DNA of 64,000 nucleotides from Ailurus styani (GCA_002007465.1 LNAC01000039.1:2946975-3010974); one strand, 5' to 3'. Shown: positions 9,906 through 21,934, counted from the first letter of the stretch. Program-made: numbers and translations. Notes: generated by a model from the sequence alone, not told the origin.

Positions 9906-10740
9906 GACTCTTTTTTCCCTTGTCTTCCTTTCTCGTTTCTCCCTTTACATGGTTCACACTGTGGAACAGCAGAACATGTAGGTAGTTAAGAAGTAGTGGG
10001 TGTTGTGGGATTTTTGCATTTGTACAGAGTGGAGGCTTGAGTCATATAGTTATTCCTAATGGGTGGGTCTGGATCACAGCCATGCCGTAGTTGCAGGGGA
10101 GACTACGAAAGTTAGTATTTGGTGAGAGGAGAAAGTGAGTATCTTCTATGGTGAGATGGAGATTCTGTCTTTCAAGATGGAAGATTCCCAACCTTTGGAA
10201 GGGGTACAGAAACTGGGCAGTTAAATGGTGAGATCCTCTAGTCATTACTTCCTGGGCTGCAGTTGGCATCTGGCTGAGACCCTTAACTGAAGTAAGAAGA
10301 TATTGGAAGTTTGACCTGCCTGAGTTGCTAAGGTTGGCAACATTTGCCTGGCAGCCTAAGACCAGGGCAAGCAGCTAGATTGGGAGTCTGGTTTGTTGCT
10401 GGGCTATGGAGGGGTGAGTGGTTATGGTCACTCTGGGGTCCCCAGCTCTCATGATCTCACTCAGATTAGCACAGACTCAGAGTAGCCACCCTTGAGCTGA
10501 ATGACGATGAGCCAGGATGTTTCCACATCAGTGGGCATTTCCAGTCCACCAAAAGCTCAATCCATGGGTCATCCTCGCCAACTACTAACTACTCAGATAG
10601 AAGGAGGGAAACTTTGACCTATAGGCTGCCGAGATGCAACCCTCATTTTAAATTCTGATTCACTGGGCAAGTTGGCAAGAGACCCTAAGTGTTGAATAAA
10701 TGAATAAACTTGCCCTACAGGTTAAGCTGTTGCCTTGTTT
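9906..10740. other. Intergenic DNA, no gene seen
   Basis: Unique-looking sequence between the SINE stack and the LTR. I see no coding frame with family resemblance and no recognised repeat. Confidence 0.4.
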
Positions 10741-10745
10741 TGATA

Positions 10746-11216
10746 GGTAATGAGACACAGACTAGACGCCTATGACAGTAGAACTCTAACGCATAACCTT
10801 TACAGCAACCAATCCAGGAAATCAAAACACAATCTCTTCAGCAATCAGCCCAGGACATCAGGACTAGGGCAAAAACTGCCAGCTTCCCAGTTTTGTTTTG
10901 TTTTGTTTTGTTTTGTTTTGTTTTTGCCCCCATTTTCAAATTGGGATCAACCCGCCAAATACGCTGCCTAAGCCAATCACACAGGATGACCCGCTCTGAG
11001 TTAGCCTGTCTCCATCTTCTCCATGCCCACAACCTCTAATCAGAGCATAAGTGAAGCCCTCCCTTCTTTGCACTATAAAGCTTCCCTATTGCCCGCCTGG
11101 CTTTAAGCCTCTGCTAAACCCAAGTGGTGGTGGCAGAATCCCTTGCCACGGCAAGCTCTGAATAAATAGCCTCTCTTCTCATTTAGATGATCTTCATTCA
11201 TTTCCACATCAGGTAA
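10746..11216 (+). mobile_element. Solo LTR of an endogenous retrovirus, with target duplication
   Basis: The element at 10751-11211 (461 bases) starts TGAGACAC and ends CCACATCA. It is flanked by a direct repeat GGTAA at 10746-10750 and 11212-11216. Inside are a TATA-like CTATAAAG (11073-11080), AATAAA at 11161-11166 and two CCAATC motifs, so it has a U3-R-U5 layout in plus orientation. A TTTTG microsatellite lies at 10892-10923. It resembles gammaretrovirus-like (class I) LTRs, but I cannot name the family. No internal retroviral genes adjoin it, so it is a solo LTR left by recombination. Confidence 0.8.
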
Positions 11217-11900
11217 ATGCTAAATGAATTACTTTTAACAGTTGTCAGTTTGAGTATTGCGCACATACTAGTAGCCTAGCACACATGTCTTAATCATCTG
11301 CTAATGCTGACATCTCCTCCCTCTCACTGAAACCCAGACACTCCGGGAAAAACAATTGACCATTCCAGGAAGGTAAATCGGAGGCAGGACCACAGAAATA
11401 AAAAGCCTTTTTAGAATGTGAGGAATGTTCTTTCTTAGCAGGGATTACTGATTTGATCCTTATTACGAGCCCTTCTGCCTACTTAGTTTACATGACGCTC
11501 TCCGTTCACATGCATGAGGACTGCCAAACCTTGTACCATCTACAGCTGTGCTTTCCAAACTACTTTTAACCATTATTCATAGCAAGAAATATATTTTACT
11601 TTGTGGCTCAGCATATTACTGGAAAAAAGGTCAAAAAAGAGAATTTAACTCTCACCCTGTGCAGCAGGCTGTGATATTTTTCTGTCTTACCCTATAAAAT
11701 TATTCAGATTAAATATAAGCAAATTATATTTATTTCTATATAAAGTGCTTTCTTAAAGATACATTCAACTGCATTGTGGAAGCTTTCTGAAGATGCATAG
11801 GGATACTTGATCCCAGAACACAGCTAAGGTCCACTTTGACAACAAGTGTGTCCTTGGACATCCTTTGTCTCATTTGTGGTGGGGAATGTCTTCTATAAAG
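11217..11900. other. Intergenic DNA, no gene seen
   Basis: Apart from AT-rich unique sequence I see no gene or clear repeat here. Confidence 0.4.
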
Positions 11901-11904
11901 ATCT

Positions 11905-12080
11905 CTGGTGCAGTAGTTCTTAAACTTTAGTTGCAAGAGAATCCTCTGGAAGGCTTGTTAAAACACAGATTGCTAGACCCCATCACCCAGAGTCTCTGTA
12001 CAGGGGGGCCTGAAAATTTGCATTTCTTGTGCGTTCCCAGATGATGCTGATTCTGCTAGTCTGGGAACTGCACTGCTCTA
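11905..12080 (+). repeat. MER5A-type hAT DNA transposon relic
   Basis: CAGTAGTTCTTAAACTT at the start and CTGGGAACTGCACTGCTCT at the end, with GAATCCTCTGGAAGGCTTGTTAAAA and the CCAGATGATGCTGATTCTGCT region inside, fit a MER5A-like nonautonomous hAT element. Confidence 0.75.
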
Positions 12081-12554
12081 ATGAATCATCTGTAAATCAA
12101 ATCACCCTTTTGTGCAGTGAATAACCACTTCCTAATTTATCTATTTGTCATATGTCAAGTTTACTGAAGTAAACTTCCTGACTCAAAAGTTAGGAATAAA
12201 GGGAGTTAGTCTGCTTGTGGTTCCTTCTTCCATCCACCCTGGTGCTCCTTTCCAGAGTTATTTTACCACTCATTAATTTATTTAACAGATATTTGAGACC
12301 CTGTGCCAAGAACTGTGTGCTAAGCTCTAGATTATAGTCAGCCTGAGCATTTTAAAAGAAAACATTTCCCTTTAGAAAGCCGTAGAATGATGCCAAGACC
12401 ATTTTTCTACACTTTTAAACCCAAGGAGCTCCTGATGGGTGAAGATCAGGTGCTCTTCCAGAAACAAGAAAATGATAAAAGCAGACAACTGTTACAGGTT
12501 TTAGAACTTCTAATCTGCTGGTCTTTGGAAGGAGTGTCTTCCAAATCTCCTCTA

Positions 12555-12910
12555 TGAGAGGAGCACAGCACTTAAGTGCTGGTTAAAATTACAGCTCCCA
12601 GGCCCTTGACTCAGTGAGGTGGGAATAATGCCTGATTATTGTATTTTTACCAATTACTCCAGGTGAGTCTTAAAATCAAGTATGGGAAACCCTGCGTTAC
12701 CTTTGACTATAACATAGACCCTAGAATTATATTAACTGGAAGAAGGTATTCACAGTAGTTCAGTGGTCCTCAAACTTTGCTGCATATAAGAACCACTCGG
12801 GGAACTTAAGAAATTTCCAGTGTCTAGGCCATTCTCTATACCAGTTACATCAGAATTGTTCTCCCCACCTCCCACTCTGATTCTAATTGGCAGTCATATC
12901 TTAGAATGAC
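12555..12910 (+). repeat. Two further MER5-type fragments
   Basis: The first, about 12555-12670, shows GCACTTAAGTGCTGGTTAAAATTACAG split by mutations. The second, about 12755-12860, starts CAGTGGTCCTCAAACTTTGC and contains ACCACTCGGGGAACTTAAG. Both look like partial MER5A-like copies. Confidence 0.6.
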
Positions 12911-13159
12911 TACTGTCCTTTATAAAAGTGAAGCTCCTCTTCATGTTGAAGCACCTTTCACAGTCTTTTACCACGATAATTGCCTCCAATCACCATGAAA
13001 ACCTACAGCCTGGTTAAGTGTTGGGATAGGTGGTACCCCAACAGGTGATTTTGAGGGTTCTTGATCTGCTGAGCAGCAGTGTATTAGCTTTCGAAAGTTC
13101 TGTACTGAATCAGGAACTACCCCAAAACTTGGTGGCTTTAGGGATTCTGCTCAAAGCTA

Positions 13160-13288
13160 TAGACTAGTGCTTCTCAAAATCTGGTGTGCATATGAATCCC
13201 CTGGGGACTTTAGTAAGATGAAGGTTCTAATTCAGTAATTCTGGAGTGGGATCTGTGAGTCCTCATTTCTTTTCTTTTTTAAAAGATG

Positions 13289-13339
<51 letters not shown>

Positions 13340-13580
13340 CTTGAGAGAGAAAGAGAGAGAGCACAAGTGGGAAGAAGGGTAGAGGGAGAGGAAGAAAAAG
13401 ACTTCCCATTGAGTGGGAAACCCAGTGGGGCTCGATCCCAAGACCCTGAAATCATGACCTGAGCCAAAGTCAGACACTTAACTACTAAGCCACCCAGGCC
13501 CCCTGCAATTCCTTATTTCTAACAAACTCCAGGCCACGCTTATGTGGCTGGACCATGAACTACACTTTGAGTAGCAAAGC
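13160..13580 (+). repeat. MER5-type element split by a SINE
   Basis: The left part has GTGCTTCTCAAAATCTGG and GAATCCCCTGGGGACTTTAG. The right part (13505-13580) ends GAACTACACTTTGAGTAGCA. The minus-strand SINE at about 13270-13503 interrupts it. Confidence 0.7.
13270..13503 (-). repeat. CAN SINE with a long (ATTT)n tail
   Basis: Minus-strand copy whose head reads GGGGGCCTGGGTGGCTTAG. The tail has become an ATTT microsatellite at 13290-13339, about 12 units. Confidence 0.92.
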
Positions 13581-13839
13581 TGTAGCATTTCCCCCAAATC
13601 AACCATCAGTAAAAAAAAGTATATAGTGATGGCTAAAAGAGAAGGGACTGGTGACTATGACTCCCATGTAGACAAGGCACCATACGCCTACTGAACCTCA
13701 AAAAAGGCAGTACCTTAGGAAACAAAAGTAGGAAGAACTGTAGACCAAACTAATGAGTTAGATTTGAGACAAAGTTAATGAGTGTGTGCAATACTGGAAA
13801 ATATGTCTGGAAGTACAGATAGAACAAAGAAGAGTAGCA

Positions 13840-14035
13840 TAGAAGGGAAGGGTTTGGGCTTCCAAATCAGCTTACAGTTCAAAACCCAGCTCTACTACTT
13901 TCTACCCATGTGATCTTAGGCAAATGGTTTAACTTCATCTATAAAATGGAAATAACTTTCATGTATGCTTAGTAAATGAAAGGTGCCCAACTCAGGCCTG
14001 GCAACAGGTCCTCAATAAACGATTGCTACTAGTGT
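13840..14035 (+). repeat. MIR
   Basis: The sense core is clear: AAACCCAGCTCTACTACTTTC, TGTGATCTTAGGCAAATGG, ATAAAATGGAAATAA and the tail GGTCCTCAATAAACGATTG, each with a few changes from consensus. Confidence 0.8.
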
Positions 14036-14815
14036 ATAAATGTAACCTAAGGGTCCAGAGCTTCCCCCAGATTTAGGTTCATTCACCCAGTTCTGCTGGG
14101 GCTCGACCAGAACCAAACTCTACAGAGGATGGGAGATGGGGAGGAAGTTAGTTAAGGTAAGTATCCTCAGGCCTCTAACCAAACACTTACCTCCAAGCCA
14201 CCATTCACAGACCAAATCCCCAGGTGGGGTTTCTGAAATCCTACAGTCTCAAAGCCTCTGGTTTTGGCCCAGGGGGAGGGCCGATCTCTGGTCCCTTGGA
14301 TGAAGCAAAGAATAAATGCCACTGTCTGTTCTTAACAGATCTTACATTGGAGGATGTCGCCAATTCCCTCTGACCTAGAGCATCCAAAATCAAGCACATT
14401 TAATCACTTTGAAGAGTAATTTTCAAGCCCCGTATAGTCACCTTAAGAAATCCATGTTTCTCTTACTAAGTACACTCTGATTCTCTATCTTGAGAGCTCA
14501 CGACTTGGTCTCATTCAGTTGAGACGGTAAGTGCCTCTTCCCTGTGCTACGTAACAGGCATGTGATGGCTTCTCTCTAATTCCTGAGGGTGTTAGTGTCT
14601 GAAAAAGTTAGGGAATGGGAAAAGATAGGGAGAAGGAAGGAGCCGGTGGAGTGAATGGAATCAAAGATACAGAAGAACAGATCATCTGAAGATTTATTTA
14701 GGACTGCTAAACTTTTTCATTCTAATAATTAATATAGTTTTATAAATAGGCTTGGGAAGAAAAATGCAGGGAATTTATTACCCCCGAGACAAAAATACAA
14801 AACTTTAAAAAACAG
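14036..14815. other. Intergenic DNA, no gene seen
   Basis: I recognise nothing in this stretch beyond unique-looking sequence. Confidence 0.4.
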
Positions 14816-15075
14816 GTACTAGTTCTGACTATATCATTAACTAACTGTGTGACCTTGGGCAAGTCACTTTACACTTCACAGCTGTGTGTGTTTGTTTTTG
14901 TCTAAGGATGATCTAACATTACACACCTTATCTCCCTCCCAGGGATGCCATGGAGGTCAAACCGGATTACATTAAAATAGTCATAATTACTTACATTTGC
15001 ATAGTGCTTTATCATCCACAAAGCACTTCTGCATACATTATTCCATTTGCATGAAAGAGCTTTGAAAAGTCATAA
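14816..15075. repeat. MIR fragments
   Basis: A sense MIR piece at about 14816-14960 has CTGTGTGACCTTGGGCAAGT. An antisense MIR piece at about 14985-15075 has TTACATTTGCATAGTGCTTT. Confidence 0.7.
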
Positions 15076-15099
15076 AGTGGGAATAAAAGGACAAACCTG

Positions 15100-15500
15100 G
15101 GTATGAACACCAGCTCCATGTCGCTCCACTTCAATCAGTAAAATGGGGATAATAGTAGTATCTATCTTATTGGTTGTTTTTTTTTAAGATATTTATTGAT
15201 TGATTGATTGATTCATTCATTCATTCATCTATTTATCTATCAGAGAGAGCACAGTCAGGGGGAACAGCAGGCAGAGCAGGGAGAGGGAGAAGCAGGCTCC
15301 CCGCTGAGCAAGGAGCCCCATGCAGGATTCATCCCAGGACCTTGGGATCATGACCTGAGCCAAAGGCAGCCACCCAACCAACTAAGCCACCCAGGTGTCC
15401 CTACCCTTTAGTTTTTTTTGTTTGTTCATTTGTTTTTTTACCCTATAGGTTGTTAAGAGGATCAAATAACGTGCACATCTAAGCTCAGTGCTGCACAGGA
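15100..15500 (+). repeat. MIR split by a SINE
   Basis: The sense MIR part AGTAAAATGGGGATAATAGT at 15137 is separated from its continuation GGTTGTTAAGAGGATCAAAT at 15448 by the minus-strand SINE at 15175-15402. Confidence 0.75.
15175..15402 (-). repeat. CAN SINE
   Basis: Minus-strand copy with head GGGACACCTGGGTGGCTTAG. Its tail is a mixed GATT/CATT/CTAT short repeat at 15194-15240. Confidence 0.93.
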
Positions 15501-15529
15501 GAAATACTGACAAAATTCACTTTGTTCAG

Positions 15530-15810
15530 GTCTCTGTGCATGTGTCACCCCCTAAAAGGCCTTCCCAGGCCTCTTATGTATAATAGTACCTCCCTCTCCC
15601 ATCCCTTTCTAGCTCCTGCCCCCTTTCTTCTCTTGAGTAACACGTAGCACTATCTGAGATCACATTGACCTATTTGCTTACTGCCTATCACCCCATTAGA
15701 ATAGAACCTCCACGAAGACAGAGATTTTTTCTGTTTCTCTATATCCCCAGCATCTATGCCACAGTAGGTCCTCACAACTACTTATTAAGTGAATGAAGTG
15801 AGAGGTTATA
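15530..15810 (+). repeat. L2 3' end
   Basis: It shows TTCAGGTCTCTGTGCA, AGGCCTTCCCAGGCC and AGAATAGAACCTCCACGAAG, and ends CAGTAGGTCCTCACAACTAC. These are sense L2 3' UTR features. Confidence 0.8.
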
Positions 15811-16804
15811 ATTGTTATTGTTGCCATTCCCTAAAGCCCCTCTCACTTTGCTCTTTCTGATACAGTTCCATGGATAGGACAACTCTGCTTCACGAATATG
15901 ATTCCCACCCCCCACGCCCGCCCACCCCCTTTAGGAACAATGACTTTCTTCAAATATAATTCACATACCATAAAATTCATCCTACTAAAATGTACAATTT
16001 CAGTGGTTTTTGCATAGTCACAAAGCTGGGCAACCATTATCACTATCTAATTTCAGAACTCGCCATCACCCCAAAAAGAAATCCTGTATCCAGGAGCAGC
16101 CACTGGTATCCTCCCTCATCTCCCCAAGCCTGTGGCAACCCCTATAATCTCCTCTCTGTCTCTGTGAATTTACCTATCCTGGATACTTCATATAAATACA
16201 GTTGCCTAACGTGGTCTTCTATGACTGGCTTCTTTCAATTTGTATAGTGTTTTCAAGGTTCATCCATGTTGTGGCATGCAATCAGGACTTCATTCCTTTT
16301 TATGATTGAATAATATTCCAGAATATGGCCATTCCACAATTTGTTTATCCAGTCACTGGTTGATGGACATTTGGGTTGTTATGAATAATATTGCTATGAG
16401 CACTCATGGACAGGGTTTTGGTGAGAAGGTGTGCATTCTGTTCTCTTGGCTATGTACCTAGGAGCTGGACTGCTGGTCATCCAGTAACTATGTTTAACAT
16501 TTTGAGGAACTGCCAAACTGTTTTCCAAAGTGGCTGCACCATTAAAAATCCCACCATCATTGGACGGTGGTGACTGGGTATGAGGGTCACAATTTCTTCA
16601 CATCCTCATCAACATTTGTTATTGTCTGTCTTTTTTATTTTAGCCATTCTAGTTGGTTTGAGTGGTATCAAATTGTAGATTTGATTTGCACATCCCTAAT
16701 AACTAATGATGTTGGTCATCTTGTCATAGGCTTATCGGACATTTGTATGTCCTCTTTAGAGACACGTCTATCCAAAACCTTTGCCCTTTTAAAAATCAGG
16801 TTAT

Positions 16805-16998
16805 GGGGCGCCTGGGTGGTTCAGTTAGTTAAGCATCTGCCTTCAGCTCAGGTTGTGATCCCAGGGTCCTGGGGTGGAGCCCCAAGTCAGGCTCCCTGCT
16901 CAGCAGGGAGTCTGCTTCTGCCTCACCCTCTGCCATTGCCCTGGCTTACACTCTGACTCTATCTCTGTCAAATAAATGAATAAAATCTTTTTAAAAAT
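16805..16998 (+). repeat. CAN SINE inside the L1
   Basis: Head GGGGCGCCTGGGTGGTTCAG and a normal tail. Imperfect target repeats AAAATCAGGTTAT and AAAATCGAGTTAT lie on the two sides. Confidence 0.94.
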
Positions 16999-17067
16999 CG
17001 AGTTATTTGTCTTTTTATTGTTGAGTCGTAAAAGTTCTTTATATAATCTGGTGAAAGTCCCATATTA

Positions 17068-17265
17068 GGGCGCCTGGGTGGCTCAGTGGGTTAAAGCCTC
17101 TGCCTTCGGCTCAGGTCATGATCTCAGGGTCCTGGGATCGAGGCCCGCATCGGGCTCTCTGCTCCGCGGGGAGCCTGCTTCCTCCTCTCTCTCTGCCTGC
17201 CTCTCTGCCTACTTGTAATCTCTCTCTGTCAAATAAATAAATAAAATCTTTAAAAAAAAAAAAGG
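17068..17265 (+). repeat. CAN SINE inside the L1, young
   Basis: Near-consensus mustelid-type copy. A perfect 13-base target duplication AAGTCCCATATTA lies at 17055-17067 and 17266-17278. Confidence 0.96.
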
Positions 17266-17499
17266 AAGTCCCATATTAGATAGGGGAGTTAAAAGTATTA
17301 TCTCCCATTCTGTGGGTTGTCTTTTCATTTCTTCGATGGTGTCCTTCGAAGTATGAAGGCTTATAACTCTGATGAAGTCCAATTTAACTATTTTAAATTC
17401 ACTTTTGGAATTTCTTCTTTTTAAAACCAGAGATGATTAGTCTTTGCCTTATTGCTCCAAGAGCTGGCAACGATTCATTGTTTCTGAGGATCATGGCAC

Positions 17500-17935
17500 C
17501 AGCTCTGGAACTTTCAATCAGCCTCTTTCTCATGTTCTATGCCACAGAACATGCTGTTTCCTTCTTGGAATTCCATCTCTGCCCCATCTCTTCTGCTTAG
17601 CCAAGTCTTTATTGTCCTTCAAAACTTAGCTCGGGGGCGGGGCGGGGGGGGCGCGCCTGAGTGGCTCAGTTGATTAAGCAGCTGCCTTCAGCTCAGGTCA
17701 TGATTCCAGGGTCCTGGGATTGGCCCCACATCAGGTTCCCTGCTCAGCAGAGAGCCTGCTTCTCTCTCTCCCTCTGCCTGCTGCTCCGCTTACTTGTGCT
17801 TTCTCTCTATCTCTCTGTCAAATAAATAAATAAAATCTTAAAAAAAAAAAACCAGCTTAGCTCAGATATTTCCTTCTTCTCTTTGGGAGTCTTTATTCTT
17901 CACCACAGATAGTGTGCAGTTCCGTCTTCTCTCAT
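17500..17935 (+). repeat. L2 fragment split by a SINE
   Basis: The sense L2 pieces TTCCTTCTTGGAATTCC and GTCCTTCAAAACTTAGCTC continue after the SINE with AGCTCAGATATTTCCTTC. A guanine-rich run (17634-17650) lies at the SINE head. Confidence 0.65.
17649..17851 (+). repeat. CAN SINE
   Basis: Head GCGCGCCTGAGTGGCTCAG, normal core and an AAATAAATAAATAAAATCTT tail. The target sequence CTTAGCTC is repeated on both sides. Confidence 0.94.
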
Positions 17936-18359
17936 GGAAGCCATTGGAGGCAGAAGTTTTGTTTTATTTTCTTTGTTATTGGAGAATGGAGTCTACATTG
18001 GTTTACATTTGCATTTCAGCTCCATGTTTAGCTGTACAAACATGAGCAATGCAATATTTCTGATCCCTGGTCATTTTTATAAAATGGAAATAATTTGGAA
18101 GCATGGGGTTGTTATAAGTTTAGAGATACAGTAATAAGGATAAACTATTTAACTTGCTGGATTCTCAATAAATCCAGCTGCTGTTTTCAGCATTATAGGT
18201 TTTTTGTTTTGGGGTTCTTTTTTTTTTCTTGTAATGTGGGAGCTGTTCATGAGTATAAGGCACATGTCAAGTTCTCCAGGAATGTTAGTTTTCTTATTTT
18301 CTAATTCCAACTTAATTGTATTTCTTTCAAATTTTCCAGAGAGCTGTGTTTCTTGAACC

Positions 18360-18500
18360 AGAGCCATCTTTAAGCATCTGATGAAAATAGTGAAAAATCT
18401 CCCCAGAAAATGCACATTAATTACCCAACAGTTTGTGTGTGAGTTTGGCAGGATTCCTGAATACCTGAAGCCCACCGAGGGCTCAGGGACTAAAGGCTAG
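18360..18500 (-). repeat. Putative hAT-type DNA transposon fragment
   Basis: CCCCAGAAAATGCACAT, GTTTGTGTGTGAG, GATTCCTGAATACCTGAAGC and CCACCGAGGG fit a common nonautonomous element with copies also near 20545-20695 and 21360-21440. Family name and orientation are uncertain. Confidence 0.4.
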
Positions 18501-18559
18501 AAAAGCATTCTTGTTGTGGATGTTCATGGCCAGCTCTGCCCACTTGGTCCTTTTAAAAA

Positions 18560-18960
18560 CGAACACGTCTTACTATACCAGCCAGCAATTTCACTCTTTG
18601 GTATTTACCCAAATAAGTTTAAAACTTATGTCCACACAAAAATCTGTACATGAATGCCTAAATCAGCTTTATTCATAGGTGTTAAAACTTGGAAGCTGCC
18701 AAGATGTTTTTCAGTAGGTGGGCAGATAAACTGTGCTATATCCAGACAATAGAATATTATTTAATGCTGAAAGGAAATGAGCTATGAAGCCATGAAAAGA
18801 CAAGGAAGAATCTTACATGCATATTACTAAGTACAGGAAGTCAATCTGAGAAGGCTACATTCCATATTATTTCAATGATATGACCTTCTAGAAAAGGCAC
18901 AACTATGGAGACCGTAAAAAGATCTGTGGTTGCCAGGGGTTAAAAATGTTCTCTCTGACG
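18560..18960 (+). repeat. L1 ORF2 end and 3' UTR, sense
   Basis: The order ATACCAGCCAGCAATTTCAC, TTTACCCAAATAAG, TCTGTACATGAATG, AGAATATTATTTAATGCTGA, TGAGCTATGAAGCCATG and GTGGTTGCCAGGGGTT is that of an old L1 3' end. Confidence 0.85.
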
Positions 18961-20100
18961 TGGCAAGAATTGCTAAAATCAAGCAACAACCAAGTTGTTG
19001 CAATCTTCGTAGGCATTTTTATTTTCCCCAATATGGAGGACCACCAGCAGATGGCAATCAAAGAATACAAAACCTAAGCTCATCCTCCAAGACTTTGATA
19101 GATTTAAGACTGAGAAAATGGTTAAGTGGAAGGTAAGCCGACTTCTTGGATACCAATTCTCCACAGAGTCAGAATTTCCTATGTTCCAAACAAACAAGTC
19201 TTGCTTCCACCAGTGACTAAAATAAATGTCTAGCCTCAAAAAAAAAAAAAAAGAAAAAAGAAAAAAGAAAAAAGAAAAAAAAAAAGCACCAGGGACAAAT
19301 TCTGAAATCTTTAGCTGATCCAATGAGAACTTTGGTTACTCTTTGTGAAAATGAATTAGAAGAATTTGTTGTTTTTATCTAGACATTATACTTCCTTTAT
19401 ATCTTCTGCTTACATCATGAGTGGGGATAACTGTTCACTGGTATGTAAAAATGGCTATTTGTATAAATTATTTTCCCATGATAAAACACATACAGCTGTA
19501 GTAGGACAGAGCTACAAAATCAGAAGGAATTGCTTGAAACAATCCAATGTTTCTGGGGGTAGGGGGGAAGAGGTGGTGGAAGGAGGTAGAATGGGCCTGG
19601 GAGTGGGAGGTGTTCTTATCAAACAGAGGGTTTTAGAACTGGTTGTACAGCAACAGGAATTTCTTCTTTCCTCCTTTTTGCTGTTTGCTTCTGGAGATGT
19701 ACTAGTGAATGGATTCTCAGTAAAACCAAACATTCTCAATAATGTGACTTATTAAGCATGGAAGACTTTGTCCTTGTTGGCAAATTCTGACTTGTATGCT
19801 TTCCATTTTCTAAAATCACCATGAGTCCACAGAGAGAGTTGATGGTGCCTACAAAATATGAATATTGTTAATTTGTCTGTTAAGGCAAAGAAGATTTCAG
19901 TTTATAGTTTACAGTTCAGGCATATTGGATAGCATGACAAAACCCCTTTATACATGGCTATACATTGTAGAAAACGATGAACCTGCTTTGTTTTGTTTAC
20001 TGACAATACTTTCATTAAAAAAGACTTATAGATCAGGTAAAAAAAAATAAACATAAGACCTAGAGAGTTTGGGGAAAATATTCAAAGTTTTTAGAAGAAG
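18961..20100. other. Intergenic DNA with an A-rich simple repeat
   Basis: No gene was found. An (A)nG-rich simple repeat lies at about 19239-19285. A G-rich stretch lies at 19555-19612. The 129-codon frame at 19366-19755 has no family resemblance. Confidence 0.5.
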
Positions 20101-20290
20101 CTATGAGCAGTAAATAATACTTTTTGGACTCTTACTAAGTGTTAAGCAATATTATTTCAAGACAGATAAATTAGCCTCATATTTACAGGTGAGGGAACTA
20201 AATAAAGTTCAGATGCATTCATCATTTGCCAAGCCGACACATCTAGTGAGTAGATGAGCTGGGATTTGAACCCAAGCCTCTGGGTAAATG
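20101..20290 (-). repeat. MIR, antisense
   Basis: CTTACTAAGTGTTAAGCA, GAGCTGGGATTTGAACCCA and a following GCCTCTGGG give a clear reverse MIR. Confidence 0.8.
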
Positions 20291-20349
20291 TAAGTATTTC
20301 CCTACACTATAATTGTTGGCTTTATTCTAAAAGGTGATATTAAACATTG

Positions 20350-20695
20350 AACCCTCCTAGCATATTCAGAAATTTAACCAAATCACCTGGAAAAGTTGTT
20401 AAAGATTCAGAGTCCAGGTCATACCCCCTAGAGATTCTAATTCAGAAGATTGAGAGTGGGGGCCCTGGAATCTGACTTTTTAACAAACGCCCCACAGGGT
20501 TTCTGCTGCAAGTGATCTTCTGACTTCAAACACAGAAAATACAGGCCCAACCCAGTGGGCTTTAACTTTCATGAGCAAAGAACGCTTTGAGAATCTGACG
20601 AAAGCCCTGAACCATTGTTTTTCAGAAAAATACACATCTTACACCCCAAATTTCTCATATGACTTTAAGGGGTCCACAGACACTCTGAGGCCATG
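20350..20695. repeat. MER5-type fragment followed by a hAT-like fragment
   Basis: At 20360-20530 the pieces AAATCACCTGGAAAAGTTGTT, split by changes, and GATTCTAATTCAGAAGATTG match a MER5-like element. At 20545-20695 TTGAGAATCTGACGAAAGC and TTTTTCAGAAAAATACACA resemble the element at 18360. Confidence 0.5.
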
Positions 20696-21930
20696 AACAC
20701 TCATTTTCCAAAATGCCCCGTGAAAAGCAGCCTAATTAAAAGTCCCTTCCTTCTCTTCACCAAGAGATGTCACTCTTCAGCCTCAAACATCCTCCCCCAA
20801 ACCTCCAGTTTTTTCCTTTTTCCTTTCTCCTCAACTACAAAGGGAAGAGTTTCCCAGGAAAATGAGTTTTCTGTTTGGGAAGGAGCTTCCCCTTGTAAAC
20901 AGAGCAGACTCCCATGCGAGCGTCAAACAATTAAGCTGAGATGGAAGGGTAGTATTGTCTACAATCACAACGAAAGCCTGTCTGGAAATAAAGGTGTGAT
21001 TAAAACCTACCAGTAGGGACCATAGATTAATATAGGCACAACCTGTCTTGTGTAGGGTCATGAAACGTATTTTCCCAAAAGCCCCTTCTCTAAATTCTTT
21101 TCAATCCTTAGGTTTTCTCATAGGTCTCCATGTTGAAGTTAGCCTTGGCATCTTTGAATAAGTCAAGACTTATGGAGCCATCATTTGAAACATGAACATA
21201 AACAATATTGACACAGAGTCCTCACATGTATACCTCCAATAGGTCTAGAGTCGGTAAGGTGGGAAAGGCAGAAGGAGAGTACGTAGTTCTCTCTGCAGCC
21301 CTGAGGTCTCGATAAATCTATGACAGGAAGTAAGGTGTGCCTGTGAACACTCTGATATTGTACATAAGTTACATGTTTATATATTTTTTTCTGGGGAGAG
21401 AGTCTATGTCTTTCATCAAATTCTTAAGGAAAGCTTTGACTAAAATTTAAAAAGCCATCATTTATGGGAAGAATCTTATTTCACAACAGCTGGACAAGTA
21501 AAAAGGGTGAGTAGAGAGACATGTGGTTCAGCCTTGGTGAGCCTCTTCTTCAGACGTAATGGGGTAGACAAAGTTGTATATGTTGGATATACATTGTGTG
21601 GACACAACAGGGTCAGACTGTATATTCTAATTATGGTTTAGATTTGGGGCACCCTGCTAGAAGGTCCACTCATCCAGAAATATGTCTTCCTTGGTATGAA
21701 GACAGGAGCAGGTGTTTTGGATCAGGAAGACCTGAATCAGTGACGAAGCAGATTATACTCACCTCTCTGACTCCTAATGCATTTGTAAGCCAGGAATGAT
21801 CGTTTGTAATTTTTCAGGTTATTGGGAGGCAGGCACGAAATAATATACATAAAGCCCATTGGTTTGTCTTTGTCCCTATTCCTCACCACCACACTAAGAT
21901 CTACCAAATCCCCACCCCACCCCCACCCCT
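20696..21930. other. Intergenic DNA, no gene seen
   Basis: Apart from a possible hAT-like piece near 21360-21440 (TTTTTTCTGGGGAGAGAGTC), I recognise nothing here. Confidence 0.4.
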
Positions 21931-21934
21931 TAAC

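Larger units (their letters stand above)
15945..17430 (-). repeat. L1 ORF2 end and 3' UTR, antisense, carrying two SINEs
   Basis: The plus strand shows the reverse complement of an old L1. TTCATCCATGTTGTGGCATG, CTGCCAAACTGTTTTCCAAA, TTGTTATTGTCTGTC and the continuation TTCTCCCATTCTGTGGG are ORF2-end landmarks, and the 3' UTR lies to the left. SINEs interrupt it at 16805-16998 and 17068-17265. Many changes break the reading frame. Confidence 0.85.

Noticed and set aside
10751..11211. Could the LTR flank a provirus with genes?
   Set aside because: No second LTR and no gag, pol or env-like frame lies within several kilobases on either side.
16567..16956. 129-codon plus-strand frame
   Set aside because: It runs through an antisense L1 and into a SINE. 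The C-terminal part is the usual SINE translation.
19366..19755. 129-codon plus-strand frame
   Set aside because: No recognisable domain, no promoter or splice context, and the second half is a G-rich low-complexity stretch.
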